The notes beneath the pieces were generated by a model. That model saw only the letters and a program-made list of their open reading frames with translations. It was not told the origin of the DNA and made no database searches. A stretch of DNA of 64,000 bases from Flavobacterium sp. N2820 (GTDB lineage: Bacteria; Bacteroidota; Bacteroidia; Flavobacteriales; Flavobacteriaceae). Location of the stretch: assembly GCF_025947285.1 (NCBI RefSeq), contig NZ_CP110008.1, positions 558,001-622,000 of the forward strand, given 5' to 3'. The position numbers and the translations under genes were made by a program. The number at the start of each line of letters is the position of its first letter. Positions within the stretch are counted from its first letter, which is position 1. This document shows, one piece after another, positions 32,135 to 41,112 of this stretch.

Positions 32135-34537
32135 TTAATATAAACTTGGATATTTTGTTGGATTTGCCTCATTCATAATCGCATATACTTTCTCAAAAAT
32201 GTCTTCTGCTGAAGGTTTTGAGAAGTAATCACCATCGGTTCCATAAGCAGGTCTATGTGCTTTTGAAGCCAATGTTTGCGGTGCGCTATCTAAATGTTGA
32301 TAGGCTTTTTGGTTTTCTACAATTTCTTGTAAAATATAAGCACTTGCACCACCAGGAACATCTTCGTCAATGACTAATAAACGATTTGTTTTTGCTACCG
32401 ATTTCACAATGTCATGATTGATATCGAAAGGCAATAATGATTGAATATCAATAATTTCGGCACTAATTCCAACCGACTCTAATTCGTTTGCGGCTTGTTC
32501 TACCAAACGTAAAGTTGAGCCATAAGAAACCAGTGTAATATCAGTCCCATTTTTGATGGTTTCTACCACTCCAATAGGTGTTTTGAATTCGCCTAGATTT
32601 GTTGGCATTTTTTCCTTTAAACGGTAGCCATTCAAACATTCTACTACCAATGCTGGTTCGTCTGTTTCTAATAAAGTATTATAAAAACCAGCTGCTTTGG
32701 TCATGTTTCTTGGCACCAAAACGTGAATTCCTCTGATTGCATTGATAATCATTCCCATAGGTGAACCTGAATGCCAAACGCCTTCTAAACGGTGACCACG
32801 AGTTCTGATGATTAACGGTGCTTTTTGACGACCAGCCGTTCTGTATTGTAATGTCGCTAAATCATCACTCATAATTTGAATAGCATACAACAAATAATCT
32901 AAGTATTGAATTTCAGCAATTGGACGCAATCCTCGCATGGCCATTCCTATACCTTGACCAAGAATTGTAGCTTCACGAATTCCGACATCGGCAACGCGTA
33001 ATTCTCCGTATTTTTCTTGCATGCCTTCCAAACCTTGGTTAACATCACCAATATTTCCTGAATCTTCACCAAAAATTAATGTTTCAGGATATTTTGAAAA
33101 GATAGCATCGAAGTTGTCTCTTAAAACCAAACGAGCATCAACATCTTCAGCAGTTGCATCATAAGTTGGAGCAACTTCTTTCGTTTTTAAAACGGTTTTA
33201 TCGGATTGTGAAAATAGGTGAGAACTAAACTTTGGCTGAATTTTTTCTGTGTAATTTTCTATCCATGTAGCTAAAGTTGCACGAGAATTTTCTTTGATAA
33301 TCATGCGCAACACTTTACGTGCAGCCACTAAAAGATCTTTACGAATTGGTTCTTTTATTGATGCAACATCATTAGCAATTTTTTCAATAAATACTTTATT
33401 TTCACTTTGTGAAGCGATATTATTCAACAAACCAACTAATTCTTGTTGTTCTGCTTTTATTGGAGCCGTAAAGTTACTCCAAGCTGCTTTTTTACCTTCT
33501 AAAACGTCTTTTTTAGCTTGATTATCAATTTCTTCTAATTCTTCTGAAGTAGCGATATTGTTTTCGATTAACCACGTTTTCATTTTAGTCAAACAGTCGA
33601 ATTCTGCTTCCCAAGCCAAACGTTCTGCATTTTTGTAGCGTTCGTGACTTCCAGAAGTAGAGTGACCTTGCGGTTGTGTTAATTCTTGAACGTGTACCAA
33701 AACTGGAACATGTTCTTCTCGTGCAATTTGCGATGCTTTTTGATACGTTTCTACTAAAGCAGGGTAATCCCAACCTTTAACACGTAAGATTTCGTAACCG
33801 TTGTTTTCTTCGTCACGTTGGAAACCTTTTAAGATTTCCGAGATGTTTTCTTTTGTAGTTTGATGACGTGCGTGAACTGAAATTCCGTATTCGTCGTCCC
33901 AAACACTCATTACCATTGGTACTTGTAAAACACCAGCAGCATTTATGGTTTCGAAAAATAAACCTTCAGAAGTAGAGGCATTTCCGATAGTTCCCCAAGC
34001 TACTTCGTTTCCGTTTTCAGAGAAGTTGGTTTGGTTAATGCCTGAAACATTTCTATATATTTTTGAAGCCTGAGCCAATCCTAACAAACGAGGCATTTGC
34101 CCAGCAGTAGGAGAGATATCAGCACTCGAATTTTTTTGTTGTGTTAAGTTTTTCCAATTACCCTTTTCGTCTAACGAATGTGTTGCAAAGTGACCGCCCA
34201 TTTGACGACCAGCACTCATTGGATCAAAATTAATATCGGTATGACCATATAATCCCGCAAAGAATTGTTCAATATTCATAGCTCCAATTGCCATCATAAA
34301 GGTTTGATCGCGGTAATATCCTGAGCGAAAATCTCCGTTTTGAAACGCTTTTGCTAATGCTAATTGGGGTATTTCTTTACCATCACCAAAAATTCCAAAT
34401 TTTGCTTTACCAGTAAGTACTTCGCGTCTTCCAAGCAAACTACACTCTCTACTAATTGTAGCTATTTTATAATCGTTGATTACTTCTTTTTTAAAATCTT
34501 CAAAAGACACTATTTCAGCAGTTGTTGATGTATTCAT
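32135..34537 (-). CDS. 2-oxoacid dehydrogenase E1, fused alpha and beta subunits
   Basis: 800 residues. Alpha-type thiamine-diphosphate domain in about 1-440, with ISPTAGQMPRLLGLAQA, GNASTSEGLFFETINAAGVLQVPMV and DDEYGISVHARHQT (phosphorylation-loop-like region). Beta-type transketolase domain in about 465-800, with GEDSGNIGDVNQG, VGIREATILGQGIGMAMRG and SYGSTLRLVEQAANEL. Both chains in one polypeptide is usual in Bacteroidota. It decarboxylates branched-chain 2-oxoacids or possibly pyruvate and passes the acyl group to an E2 lipoyl subunit; no E2 or E3 gene is in this window, so the substrate is open. It has its own promoter. Confidence 0.9.
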   Translation of the reverse strand: MNTSTTAEIVSFEDFKKEVINDYKIATISRECSLLGRREVLTGKAKFGIFGDGKEIPQLALAKAFQNGDFRSGYYRDQTFMMAIGAMNIEQFFAGLYGHTDINFDPMSAGRQMGGHFATHSLDEKGNWKNLTQQKNSSADISPTAGQMPRLLGLAQASKIYRNVSGINQTNFSENGNEVAWGTIGNASTSEGLFFETINAAGVLQVPMVMSVWDDEYGISVHARHQTTKENISEILKGFQRDEENNGYEILRVKGWDYPALVETYQKASQIAREEHVPVLVHVQELTQPQGHSTSGSHERYKNAERLAWEAEFDCLTKMKTWLIENNIATSEELEEIDNQAKKDVLEGKKAAWSNFTAPIKAEQQELVGLLNNIASQSENKVFIEKIANDVASIKEPIRKDLLVAARKVLRMIIKENSRATLATWIENYTEKIQPKFSSHLFSQSDKTVLKTKEVAPTYDATAEDVDARLVLRDNFDAIFSKYPETLIFGEDSGNIGDVNQGLEGMQEKYGELRVADVGIREATILGQGIGMAMRGLRPIAEIQYLDYLLYAIQIMSDDLATLQYRTAGRQKAPLIIRTRGHRLEGVWHSGSPMGMIINAIRGIHVLVPRNMTKAAGFYNTLLETDEPALVVECLNGYRLKEKMPTNLGEFKTPIGVVETIKNGTDITLVSYGSTLRLVEQAANELESVGISAEIIDIQSLLPFDINHDIVKSVAKTNRLLVIDEDVPGGASAYILQEIVENQKAYQHLDSAPQTLASKAHRPAYGTDGDYFSKPSAEDIFEKVYAIMNEANPTKYPSLY

Positions 34538-34566
34538 AACTAGTCAAATCAAAATTGATAATTCAA

Positions 34567-34597
34567 CAAATTTAATTAAAAGGGAATTATAAAACAA
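34567..34597 (-). promoter_or_regulatory. Promoter of the E1 gene
   Basis: Minus-strand TTG (34597-34595), 20 bases, TAAATTTG (34574-34567). Start point near 34560; ATG at 34537. Confidence 0.5.
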
Positions 34598-34721
34598 TAT
34601 ACTGCTTGAGTTTTTTTTAATTATTAGTAATTTATCAACGTTTTTAATTGAAAAAAACTAATGAATTTAATATAAAGGGGTTTTTAATTATGAATATCGT
34701 AATAAAATTACGGATTTACTA

Positions 34722-37544
34722 TTAAAACCATTTTCTTGTAAATAGAGAAACTAATGTTTTAGGACTTAGCGTAACTACAAAACGAATTTTTTCGCCATAA
34801 TTGTTTGCATTCAATTCAAACCCATTCGAAGAGTAAACGGGTAAAAAGAGTTCAAAATAATCAGGAACTAAATTTAAGTGAAACCCTGAATCATAAACAA
34901 ATTTTGCACTATCATATTTGTTTTTTAGCATTCCAGCATCACCATAAATTTGTATCCAATTCCAAATATTAAATGTGCCATTCATAGTTGTCATCCATTG
35001 ATTAGCAAAGCGAGTATTAAATTTAGATTTGAATCCCCCTTCTGCATAAATGTATTGTTGACTGTAAATTCCTGTTGTTTCACTTCTTCCTAATAAATTA
35101 TAATCAAACATATAATCATTTGGTCGGTCTAACCCAAAACTAAAAAAGTCAGAGTTTGTACTATTAAACATAAATGCTCCTGCAAAAAAGCGAAAACTTA
35201 TTTGGCGATTATTTTCAAATAATTTTCTGTAGTGAATTTCAGTTGCTATTTTTCCAAAAGAACTTGCAATTTGTAAATCATTTAATATAGAAAAATGTTT
35301 AGTTCCTTCAGACTGATAATTTCCATATTTTGCATTAAAAATATTGTAGTTTTCTGTATTGGTGTCAGTAGTAAATTGAGATTTATCGCGATTAACGTAG
35401 ACTTGTCTAAGTTGAATAAATTCATTTTTATTTGTTCTCAAATCTTCATCTCTAAATCTAAATTGGATGATAGGAACAAAATCGGTATAAAATGCATCTT
35501 TTGTGTAATGAAAACGACTTCCAGTAACTAAATATCGAATGTTGTAAAGTTTGCCTTTTTCACGAATATTATCATCAACGAAAGCAGAAAATTTCCCTAC
35601 AAGTGTTCCTGTATTACTTGAATACATTGGGGTTGCACTAAAAGTAAAAGGTTTATTTAGAATGGACTTATTGTTAATTCGCATTCCTAAAGCAATTCCA
35701 TCATAAATGTTGAACTCCACTTCTGGAACATAAAAAACTTGATTATAATAGGGCTCTTCTAAATCTTTGAAAAAACTAAATTTTAAAGGGCGGTTATTAA
35801 AAAAAAAGCCTTTTAATGATTTCCAGTTATTTCTGAGATTATATTCGGGTACTTCGTTATTGTAATTTAAAGTGATTTTATCAGCTCCCATTCTAGGAAT
35901 TACTAGAGTTGAATCTGTTTTAATATTGGTTAACCACATTTTGTTAACTACTTTATTATCTTTTAATTGATATAAAGAAATGGGTACATTAGTATTGGTT
36001 TTGTTTATAATATTTACAGAAATAGAGTCATTTGTTTTGGATACTTTCCCAAATTTATAATCTACTAATTCTCTAGTTTCGATGATCGTTCTAAAAAACC
36101 AATCAATTTTTTTTGAGGCATTTTTTTCAAGAATTGTCTCAAATTGTCTCGAATTAGATTCTACATATTGATTTTCTTGAATAAACTCTTTGATGCTTGA
36201 AAGAACAATTTCATTTCCAAGGTAATCGTCCAGATAATTTAAACTTAATCCGGCTCTGTATTTACTAGCAATTTGTTCATTAAATTTTATTAGTTTGTTT
36301 TTTGGTTCGCTAAGTGGCTGGTCTAAGTTTTTGCGAGCCATTAACATATACAAATAATTATATTGCTGGTTAAATGGCAGATTAATAAAATGATATGATT
36401 TTAAAATTTTCATATTTGCTAAATTTCCAGTCATTTTTAGATCAGGATAATTCTCTTCAATATATTTCATCATTAGAAAAACCTGAATTCCATCATAAAT
36501 CCAATACTCTTTTCTTGGATTTAATTGTAAATTTTCTTTTAAATAATTATTTAAATATGTTTTCAGGAATTTTAATTCAAACATAAATTCGTTAGGAAAC
36601 GGACTTAAAAATCCAGGTAATTGATTTAATCCATAAAAAGGTTGGCGTTGATAATCTTCTTGAGTAACTAAAATTTTTGAAGTAAGTGAATTTCCTAACT
36701 TTGAAGCTGTAAATCGGGTAATTTTATCTATGATAATTGCTTTTTCCACTTCATTAACTTTTGAGTCGTCCAAACCACAACTCACTTCAATGATTTCATT
36801 TTTATATGAAACAAAAGAATTTTTAAGTTCCAATGATAATGTAACTTCATTCTTGTTTGTTCCATTTAATACATAATGTTTTTTTGACTTGTTCAGTTGT
36901 TGGTTTATCTCATTTAAATTACTAGAAACAGTATAATTTTCATTGATAACTAGTTCAATTTCAAAATTTGTAAACGCATTAGGAATATCGTCTAAATTTT
37001 CATTGCTTTGGATTACAAATTGTTTGTTTTCATATCTAGAAGGATTTAAAAACCAATGTTTTAATGTTATATTTCCTTCAGAGTCAAAACCATATTTTGT
37101 AAATTTCTCATTTGGAATTTTTACCACATAAAGCAATGTGATAGTTTGTTTTGAACAAGGAAGAATAGGGGTGTTTAAAGCAATTTTTATTACATCAACA
37201 CGGTTATTTGGGCGTTCCCAACTTATATTTTTAGCAGTAGAATCAACAATGGCCTTTATAGAAGTATTTCCTCGATCTTCTTCTTTCGCTAGATGAAAAA
37301 CTCTTGAAAATTCATCTGAAAATCTTTTAGCTAACGCTGAATTTTTACTTGAAAAAGCATTGTTCCAATCATTAAGAATCAAATTATACAAAGTGTCATT
37401 TGAAGTATTATTATAAGTTAAAAGATGATTAACATACAATAATTTTTTTTCAGTGTCCACTTTAACATTCATTTTTGAAGAATGCTGCGCAGAAACTGAA
37501 ACAGAAAAAATGATTAAAAAAATGTATATATAGTTAGATTTCAA
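34722..37544 (-). CDS. M1-aminopeptidase-like secreted protein lacking the zinc site
   Basis: 940 residues, signal peptide 1-19 (FLIIFSVSVSAQ). The N-terminal beta domain with LYNLILNDWNNAFSSKNSALAKRFSDEF and the following region resemble flavobacterial M1 (gluzincin) proteins. The HExxH motif is absent: the expected place reads FMFELKFLKTYLNNYL, followed by WIYDGIQVFLMMKYIEE where active enzymes have W-x-NEG. So it is probably not a peptidase. Residues from about 600 to the end look like outer-membrane barrel strands with many aromatic residues and a final WF. It may be a surface-anchored binding protein. Conserved length and clean reading frame argue against a decayed gene. Confidence 0.7.
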   Translation of the reverse strand: MKSNYIYIFLIIFSVSVSAQHSSKMNVKVDTEKKLLYVNHLLTYNNTSNDTLYNLILNDWNNAFSSKNSALAKRFSDEFSRVFHLAKEEDRGNTSIKAIVDSTAKNISWERPNNRVDVIKIALNTPILPCSKQTITLLYVVKIPNEKFTKYGFDSEGNITLKHWFLNPSRYENKQFVIQSNENLDDIPNAFTNFEIELVINENYTVSSNLNEINQQLNKSKKHYVLNGTNKNEVTLSLELKNSFVSYKNEIIEVSCGLDDSKVNEVEKAIIIDKITRFTASKLGNSLTSKILVTQEDYQRQPFYGLNQLPGFLSPFPNEFMFELKFLKTYLNNYLKENLQLNPRKEYWIYDGIQVFLMMKYIEENYPDLKMTGNLANMKILKSYHFINLPFNQQYNYLYMLMARKNLDQPLSEPKNKLIKFNEQIASKYRAGLSLNYLDDYLGNEIVLSSIKEFIQENQYVESNSRQFETILEKNASKKIDWFFRTIIETRELVDYKFGKVSKTNDSISVNIINKTNTNVPISLYQLKDNKVVNKMWLTNIKTDSTLVIPRMGADKITLNYNNEVPEYNLRNNWKSLKGFFFNNRPLKFSFFKDLEEPYYNQVFYVPEVEFNIYDGIALGMRINNKSILNKPFTFSATPMYSSNTGTLVGKFSAFVDDNIREKGKLYNIRYLVTGSRFHYTKDAFYTDFVPIIQFRFRDEDLRTNKNEFIQLRQVYVNRDKSQFTTDTNTENYNIFNAKYGNYQSEGTKHFSILNDLQIASSFGKIATEIHYRKLFENNRQISFRFFAGAFMFNSTNSDFFSFGLDRPNDYMFDYNLLGRSETTGIYSQQYIYAEGGFKSKFNTRFANQWMTTMNGTFNIWNWIQIYGDAGMLKNKYDSAKFVYDSGFHLNLVPDYFELFLPVYSSNGFELNANNYGEKIRFVVTLSPKTLVSLFTRKWF

Positions 37545-37680
37545 CTTGGAATTTTTTCTTTAGATGATTTTATTGATTAATTGGTTGCGTAAGAAAATTC
37601 TAATTTTTTTATAAAAATATACAAAACAAAGTAGAAATAACTTATCAAATGCTTAATATTTACGCAATAATAACTTAAAA

Positions 37681-37714
37681 TTGTTTTACTTTCCTAATAA
37701 AATAGGTATATTTG
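37681..37714 (+). promoter_or_regulatory. Promoter of the secreted endonuclease gene
   Basis: TTG at 37681-37683, 23 bases, TATATTTG at 37707-37714. Transcription would begin near 37721, which excludes the TTG start at 37681 and supports the ATG at 37729. Confidence 0.5.
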
Positions 37715-37728
37715 ATAAAAATAGTATC

Positions 37729-39696
37729 ATGCCCTCACATTTATTTTTTGCGTTTTTTTTATTTTTTAGTTTTTTCTCCTCAGCCCAAGTCGTAATCAAC
37801 GAAATTGATGCCGATACACCTGGTTCTGATTTGTTAGAATTTGTTGAATTGAAGTCAGTTTCGCCTAATTTTTCATTAGACGGTTACGTCTTGGTTTTTT
37901 TTAATGAAACCAATACATCGTGTTATTATGCTTATGATTTAGATGGTTTTATAACCGACATCAATGGGATAATTCATTTTGGAAACTCTCAAGTAACACC
38001 CGCACCAGCTGGAATTATTTCAAACAATAGGATTCAGAATGGTCCTGATGTTGTGGCTTTGTATCTTGGTAATGCATCCGATTTTCAATATGTTGTTCAG
38101 CCAGGAACACTTGCAACAGCGACAAATTTGATTGATGCAGTTGCACACAATAATACAGCTTCAGTTCCAACAAATTTAATGTCAATTTTAGGAATAACGA
38201 TTTGTTCCAATGAAAATGCAAATAGTCAGGGCACTGCTCATTCTATTCAAAGAAAAAATGATGGTACCTATGAAGTAAAAATTCCTACGCCTGGTGTAAA
38301 TAATGATGGAAGTGGAGTTGTATTAAATTACATTAGTGTATCATTACCCCAAACGAATTACATTGAAGGTGAAAATATTCCCATAACTTTTACAACAAGT
38401 CAACCTGTATCTGGTTCTGATTTAATATTTAATTTTACCCTTGTAAATGGGAATTTTATGGTTAATGATTATTCAGGAACTAATTTAACAGTAAGTATAC
38501 CCGTAGGTTCTACAACCACACAAAACACAGTTTTTCTATTTGATGATACAACAGATGAAGGTGATGAGGAAATGCTCATAAATGTTCAAAATTTGCCATT
38601 TGGCTATGTATCTAATAACAATAATATTATAGTAAGAATTTATGATAATGATTTTGTAGTTCAAAGTTATGGTTCACCCTTATCGCCAACCTATGGAGTA
38701 GTTGCACCAACAATCCCGGCCGGTTATTATGATTCTTTAGAGGGTTTATCTGGTAATGCTTTGAAACAAGAATTACAAAATATTATTGCAAATCCTGCGG
38801 TTGTTCGTGCTCATAGTTATGGAGATATAGAATACATTTTAAAAGAAGCAGATAAAAATCCATCGAATTCTAATCAAGTTTGGCAAATGTATGTAGAGTC
38901 TCCAAGGGCTATTTTAGATTACCAAGTTGGTTCTAGTAATATTGGAGTTTGGAATAGAGAACATATTTTTCCTCAATCAAGAGGAGGGTTTTCTGGAGGA
39001 ACTTCCTCTACTGCGGACGGAATAGGTGTTTGGTTGCCTACAAATGCAGATGATATATTAGCTGGACATGCCGATGCTCATCATTTAAGAGCTGAAGACG
39101 GAGCAGAAAATTCGACAAGAAGTAATCGTGATTATGGTTCTGACTATAATGGACCAGCTGGAAATCAAGGTAGTTGGAATGGAGATGTGGCTCGTTCATT
39201 ATTCTATATGGCTGTTCGATACAACGGTTTAACGTTAGTTAATGGTAATCCTTCGGATGCAATTGTTGGTCAAATGGGTGATTTAGCTACGCTATTAACT
39301 TGGAATAATACCGATCCTAGAGATGATTTTGAAATGAACCGAAATAATTACATTTATACTTGGCAAATGAATCGTAATCCTTTTATTGATTATCCTCTTT
39401 TAGCGGATTATATTTTTGGAGCTAATTTTGGACAGCCTTGGTCTTCAACGTTATCTACACAAAATCCTATTGAAAATAGAGTAGTGGTCTATCCAAATCC
39501 AGCAACGGAATATTTGATAGTTTCTGGCTTAGAAGGAATTTCAAAAGTAGAAATTTACACTATAACTGGTCAATTGGTTCTAATTCAAGATTTTGAAAAC
39601 AATGTTCAAATAAATTTAGATTTGAATGCAGGAATGTATTTGGTTAAAGTCACAAACGGAAATCAATCTACAACAAAGAAAATTATTGTGAGATGA
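37729..39696 (+). CDS. Secreted endonuclease I with lamin-tail domain and type IX secretion signal
   Basis: 656 residues from the ATG at 37729. Signal peptide about 1-20 (FFSFFSSAQ). Lamin-tail domain at about 21-180 (VVINEIDADTPGSDLLEFVELKS). A Calx-beta-like segment at 205-300 (DDTTDEGDEEMLINVQN). An endonuclease I (His-Me finger) domain at about 325-570 with NREHIFPQSRGG near 408-419 carrying the catalytic His. A type A sorting domain covers the last 75 residues (VYPNPATEYLIVSGLEG ... KKIIVR). It would be exported by T9SS to the surface or medium to degrade extracellular DNA or RNA for nutrients or biofilm control. Monocistronic. Confidence 0.9.
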   Translation: MPSHLFFAFFLFFSFFSSAQVVINEIDADTPGSDLLEFVELKSVSPNFSLDGYVLVFFNETNTSCYYAYDLDGFITDINGIIHFGNSQVTPAPAGIISNNRIQNGPDVVALYLGNASDFQYVVQPGTLATATNLIDAVAHNNTASVPTNLMSILGITICSNENANSQGTAHSIQRKNDGTYEVKIPTPGVNNDGSGVVLNYISVSLPQTNYIEGENIPITFTTSQPVSGSDLIFNFTLVNGNFMVNDYSGTNLTVSIPVGSTTTQNTVFLFDDTTDEGDEEMLINVQNLPFGYVSNNNNIIVRIYDNDFVVQSYGSPLSPTYGVVAPTIPAGYYDSLEGLSGNALKQELQNIIANPAVVRAHSYGDIEYILKEADKNPSNSNQVWQMYVESPRAILDYQVGSSNIGVWNREHIFPQSRGGFSGGTSSTADGIGVWLPTNADDILAGHADAHHLRAEDGAENSTRSNRDYGSDYNGPAGNQGSWNGDVARSLFYMAVRYNGLTLVNGNPSDAIVGQMGDLATLLTWNNTDPRDDFEMNRNNYIYTWQMNRNPFIDYPLLADYIFGANFGQPWSSTLSTQNPIENRVVVYPNPATEYLIVSGLEGISKVEIYTITGQLVLIQDFENNVQINLDLNAGMYLVKVTNGNQSTTKKIIVR

Positions 39697-39731
39697 TATT
39701 TTTAAAATTCATGTAAAAATTTTAAAAATAA

Positions 39732-39739
39732 TAATTTTG
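39732..39739 (+). promoter_or_regulatory. -7 box for the small secreted protein
   Basis: TAATTTTG, with the ATG at 39787 about 40 bases after the predicted start point. No clear -33 box. Confidence 0.4.
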
Positions 39740-39786
39740 GCAGTATTCTTGTTTAACCTTTAGAATAACGATTAAAATTACCTACT

Positions 39787-40260
39787 ATGAAAATGATTAA
39801 GAACAAAACAGTAACTATTATTGGGGCATTGATTTTAGTATTTATGTTGGTAATGCCTGCAGATGTTTTTTCACAAGGTCCACCACCTTGGGCTCCTGCT
39901 CACGGATATAGAGCCAAAACAAGACATATTTATTTTCCGGATCATAATTTTTATTTTGATTTACAAAAGAAAGTATATATCTATGTTAATGGAGGAAAGT
40001 GGCAAGTTGGAATTCGTTTACCATCAATTTTTGGAACAATTAATTTAGGAAAAAGTACTCAGATTCAATTGGATTATTTTGGAAGTTATCCTCAATATTT
40101 TAATAGTGATCATAAGATAAAATATAAATATAAAAAGAAACAAAAAAATGCTCCAAATTATAAATCTAAACCAAAATTTAAAGATACTAATAACGGAAGA
40201 AAAGATAAAGAAAATGATAATCGTGGAAAAGGAAATAAAGGAAAAGGAAACGATAAATAA
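39787..40260 (+). CDS. Small secreted basic protein of unknown function
   Basis: 157 residues. Signal peptide about 1-29 (ILVFMLVMPADVFSQ). The mature N-terminus GPPPWAPAHGYRAKTRHIYFPDHNFYFDLQ is a pattern I associate with a Bacteroidota family of unknown function (Pro-rich start, then YFPxHNFYxDxxK). Residues about 40-105 form a compact beta region; the last 45 residues are low-complexity Lys/Asn/Gly (KGNKGKGNDK). The polybasic tail could bind polysaccharide, nucleic acid or the outer membrane. Not linked in transcription to the nuclease gene before it. Confidence 0.7.
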   Translation: MKMIKNKTVTIIGALILVFMLVMPADVFSQGPPPWAPAHGYRAKTRHIYFPDHNFYFDLQKKVYIYVNGGKWQVGIRLPSIFGTINLGKSTQIQLDYFGSYPQYFNSDHKIKYKYKKKQKNAPNYKSKPKFKDTNNGRKDKENDNRGKGNKGKGNDK

Positions 40261-40263
40261 ATT

Positions 40264-40295
40264 AAAAAGGTCAGATTATTTAATCTGACCTTTTT
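40264..40295. terminator. Bidirectional terminator between convergent genes
   Basis: A5-GGTCAGATTA and TAATCTGACC-T5 form a 15-base stem with a 2-base loop. A near-identical sequence occurs at 48076-48107. Confidence 0.85.
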
Positions 40296-40300
40296 AATTA

Positions 40301-41026
40301 TTAGAAGTTTGGTGATAAATTGTATTTTTTGTAGAAGTTATCTAACGCTTCTAATACTTCATCTTCCGTATCTACTACTTTGATTAAGTTCATGTCTTCT
40401 GGATTGGCATTTTTCATTTTGTCAATCATAACGGTTTTAATCCAATCTAATAAACCGGACCAAAATTCTGTTCCTACCAAAATAATAGGGAATTTTCCAA
40501 TTTTTTTAGTTTGAATCAATGTTACGGCTTCGAATAATTCGTCTAAAGTTCCAAAACCACCTGGCATCACCACGAAGCCTTGCGAGTATTTTACAAACAT
40601 TACTTTTCTTACGAAGAAATAATCAAAATTTAAATTTTTATCTTTATCGATATATGGATTAAAATGTTGCTCGAAAGGCAATTCGATGTTTAAACCAACA
40701 GAAATTCCGCCTCCATAATGTGCTCCTTTGTTTCCTGCTTCCATGATTCCAGGACCACCACCCGTAATTACACCATAACCCGCTTTACTGATTTTGAATG
40801 CAATTTTTTCGGCCAATAAATAGTTTTTATCTTCAGGTTTGGTTCTTGCCGAACCAAAAATAGATACACAAGGACCTATTCTTCCCATAGATTCATAACC
40901 ATTTACAAACTCTGACATAATTTTAAAAATTGCCCAAGAATCGTTTGATCGTATTTCGTTCCAAGTTTTTTGCTTGAATTTTTCTTGAATTCTGTGATCG
41001 TCGTTTTCGTATTGATCTGCTGCCAT
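40301..41026 (-). CDS. LOG family (TIGR00730) nucleotide phosphoribohydrolase-like protein
   Basis: 241 residues. Rossmann-type fold with GGGPGIMEAGNKGA (about 89-102) and the signature PGGFGTLDE (155-163) preceded by RKVMFVKYSQGF. These are the substrate and catalytic residues of LOG-type enzymes, which release a base from nucleoside 5'-monophosphates; older labels call them lysine decarboxylases, without support. Cytoplasmic. The N-terminal 40 residues form a helical extension usual in the longer group. Convergent with the secreted-protein gene across a shared terminator. Confidence 0.9.
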   Translation of the reverse strand: MAADQYENDDHRIQEKFKQKTWNEIRSNDSWAIFKIMSEFVNGYESMGRIGPCVSIFGSARTKPEDKNYLLAEKIAFKISKAGYGVITGGGPGIMEAGNKGAHYGGGISVGLNIELPFEQHFNPYIDKDKNLNFDYFFVRKVMFVKYSQGFVVMPGGFGTLDELFEAVTLIQTKKIGKFPIILVGTEFWSGLLDWIKTVMIDKMKNANPEDMNLIKVVDTEDEVLEALDNFYKKYNLSPNF

Positions 41027-41112
41027 AATAATTTTATTTATTTGTTGAAAAACAAAATATTAAAGTTAATAATAAAGTTTTAGCAGTGTTGTTGTGTGTA
41101 GTAATTATGTTG

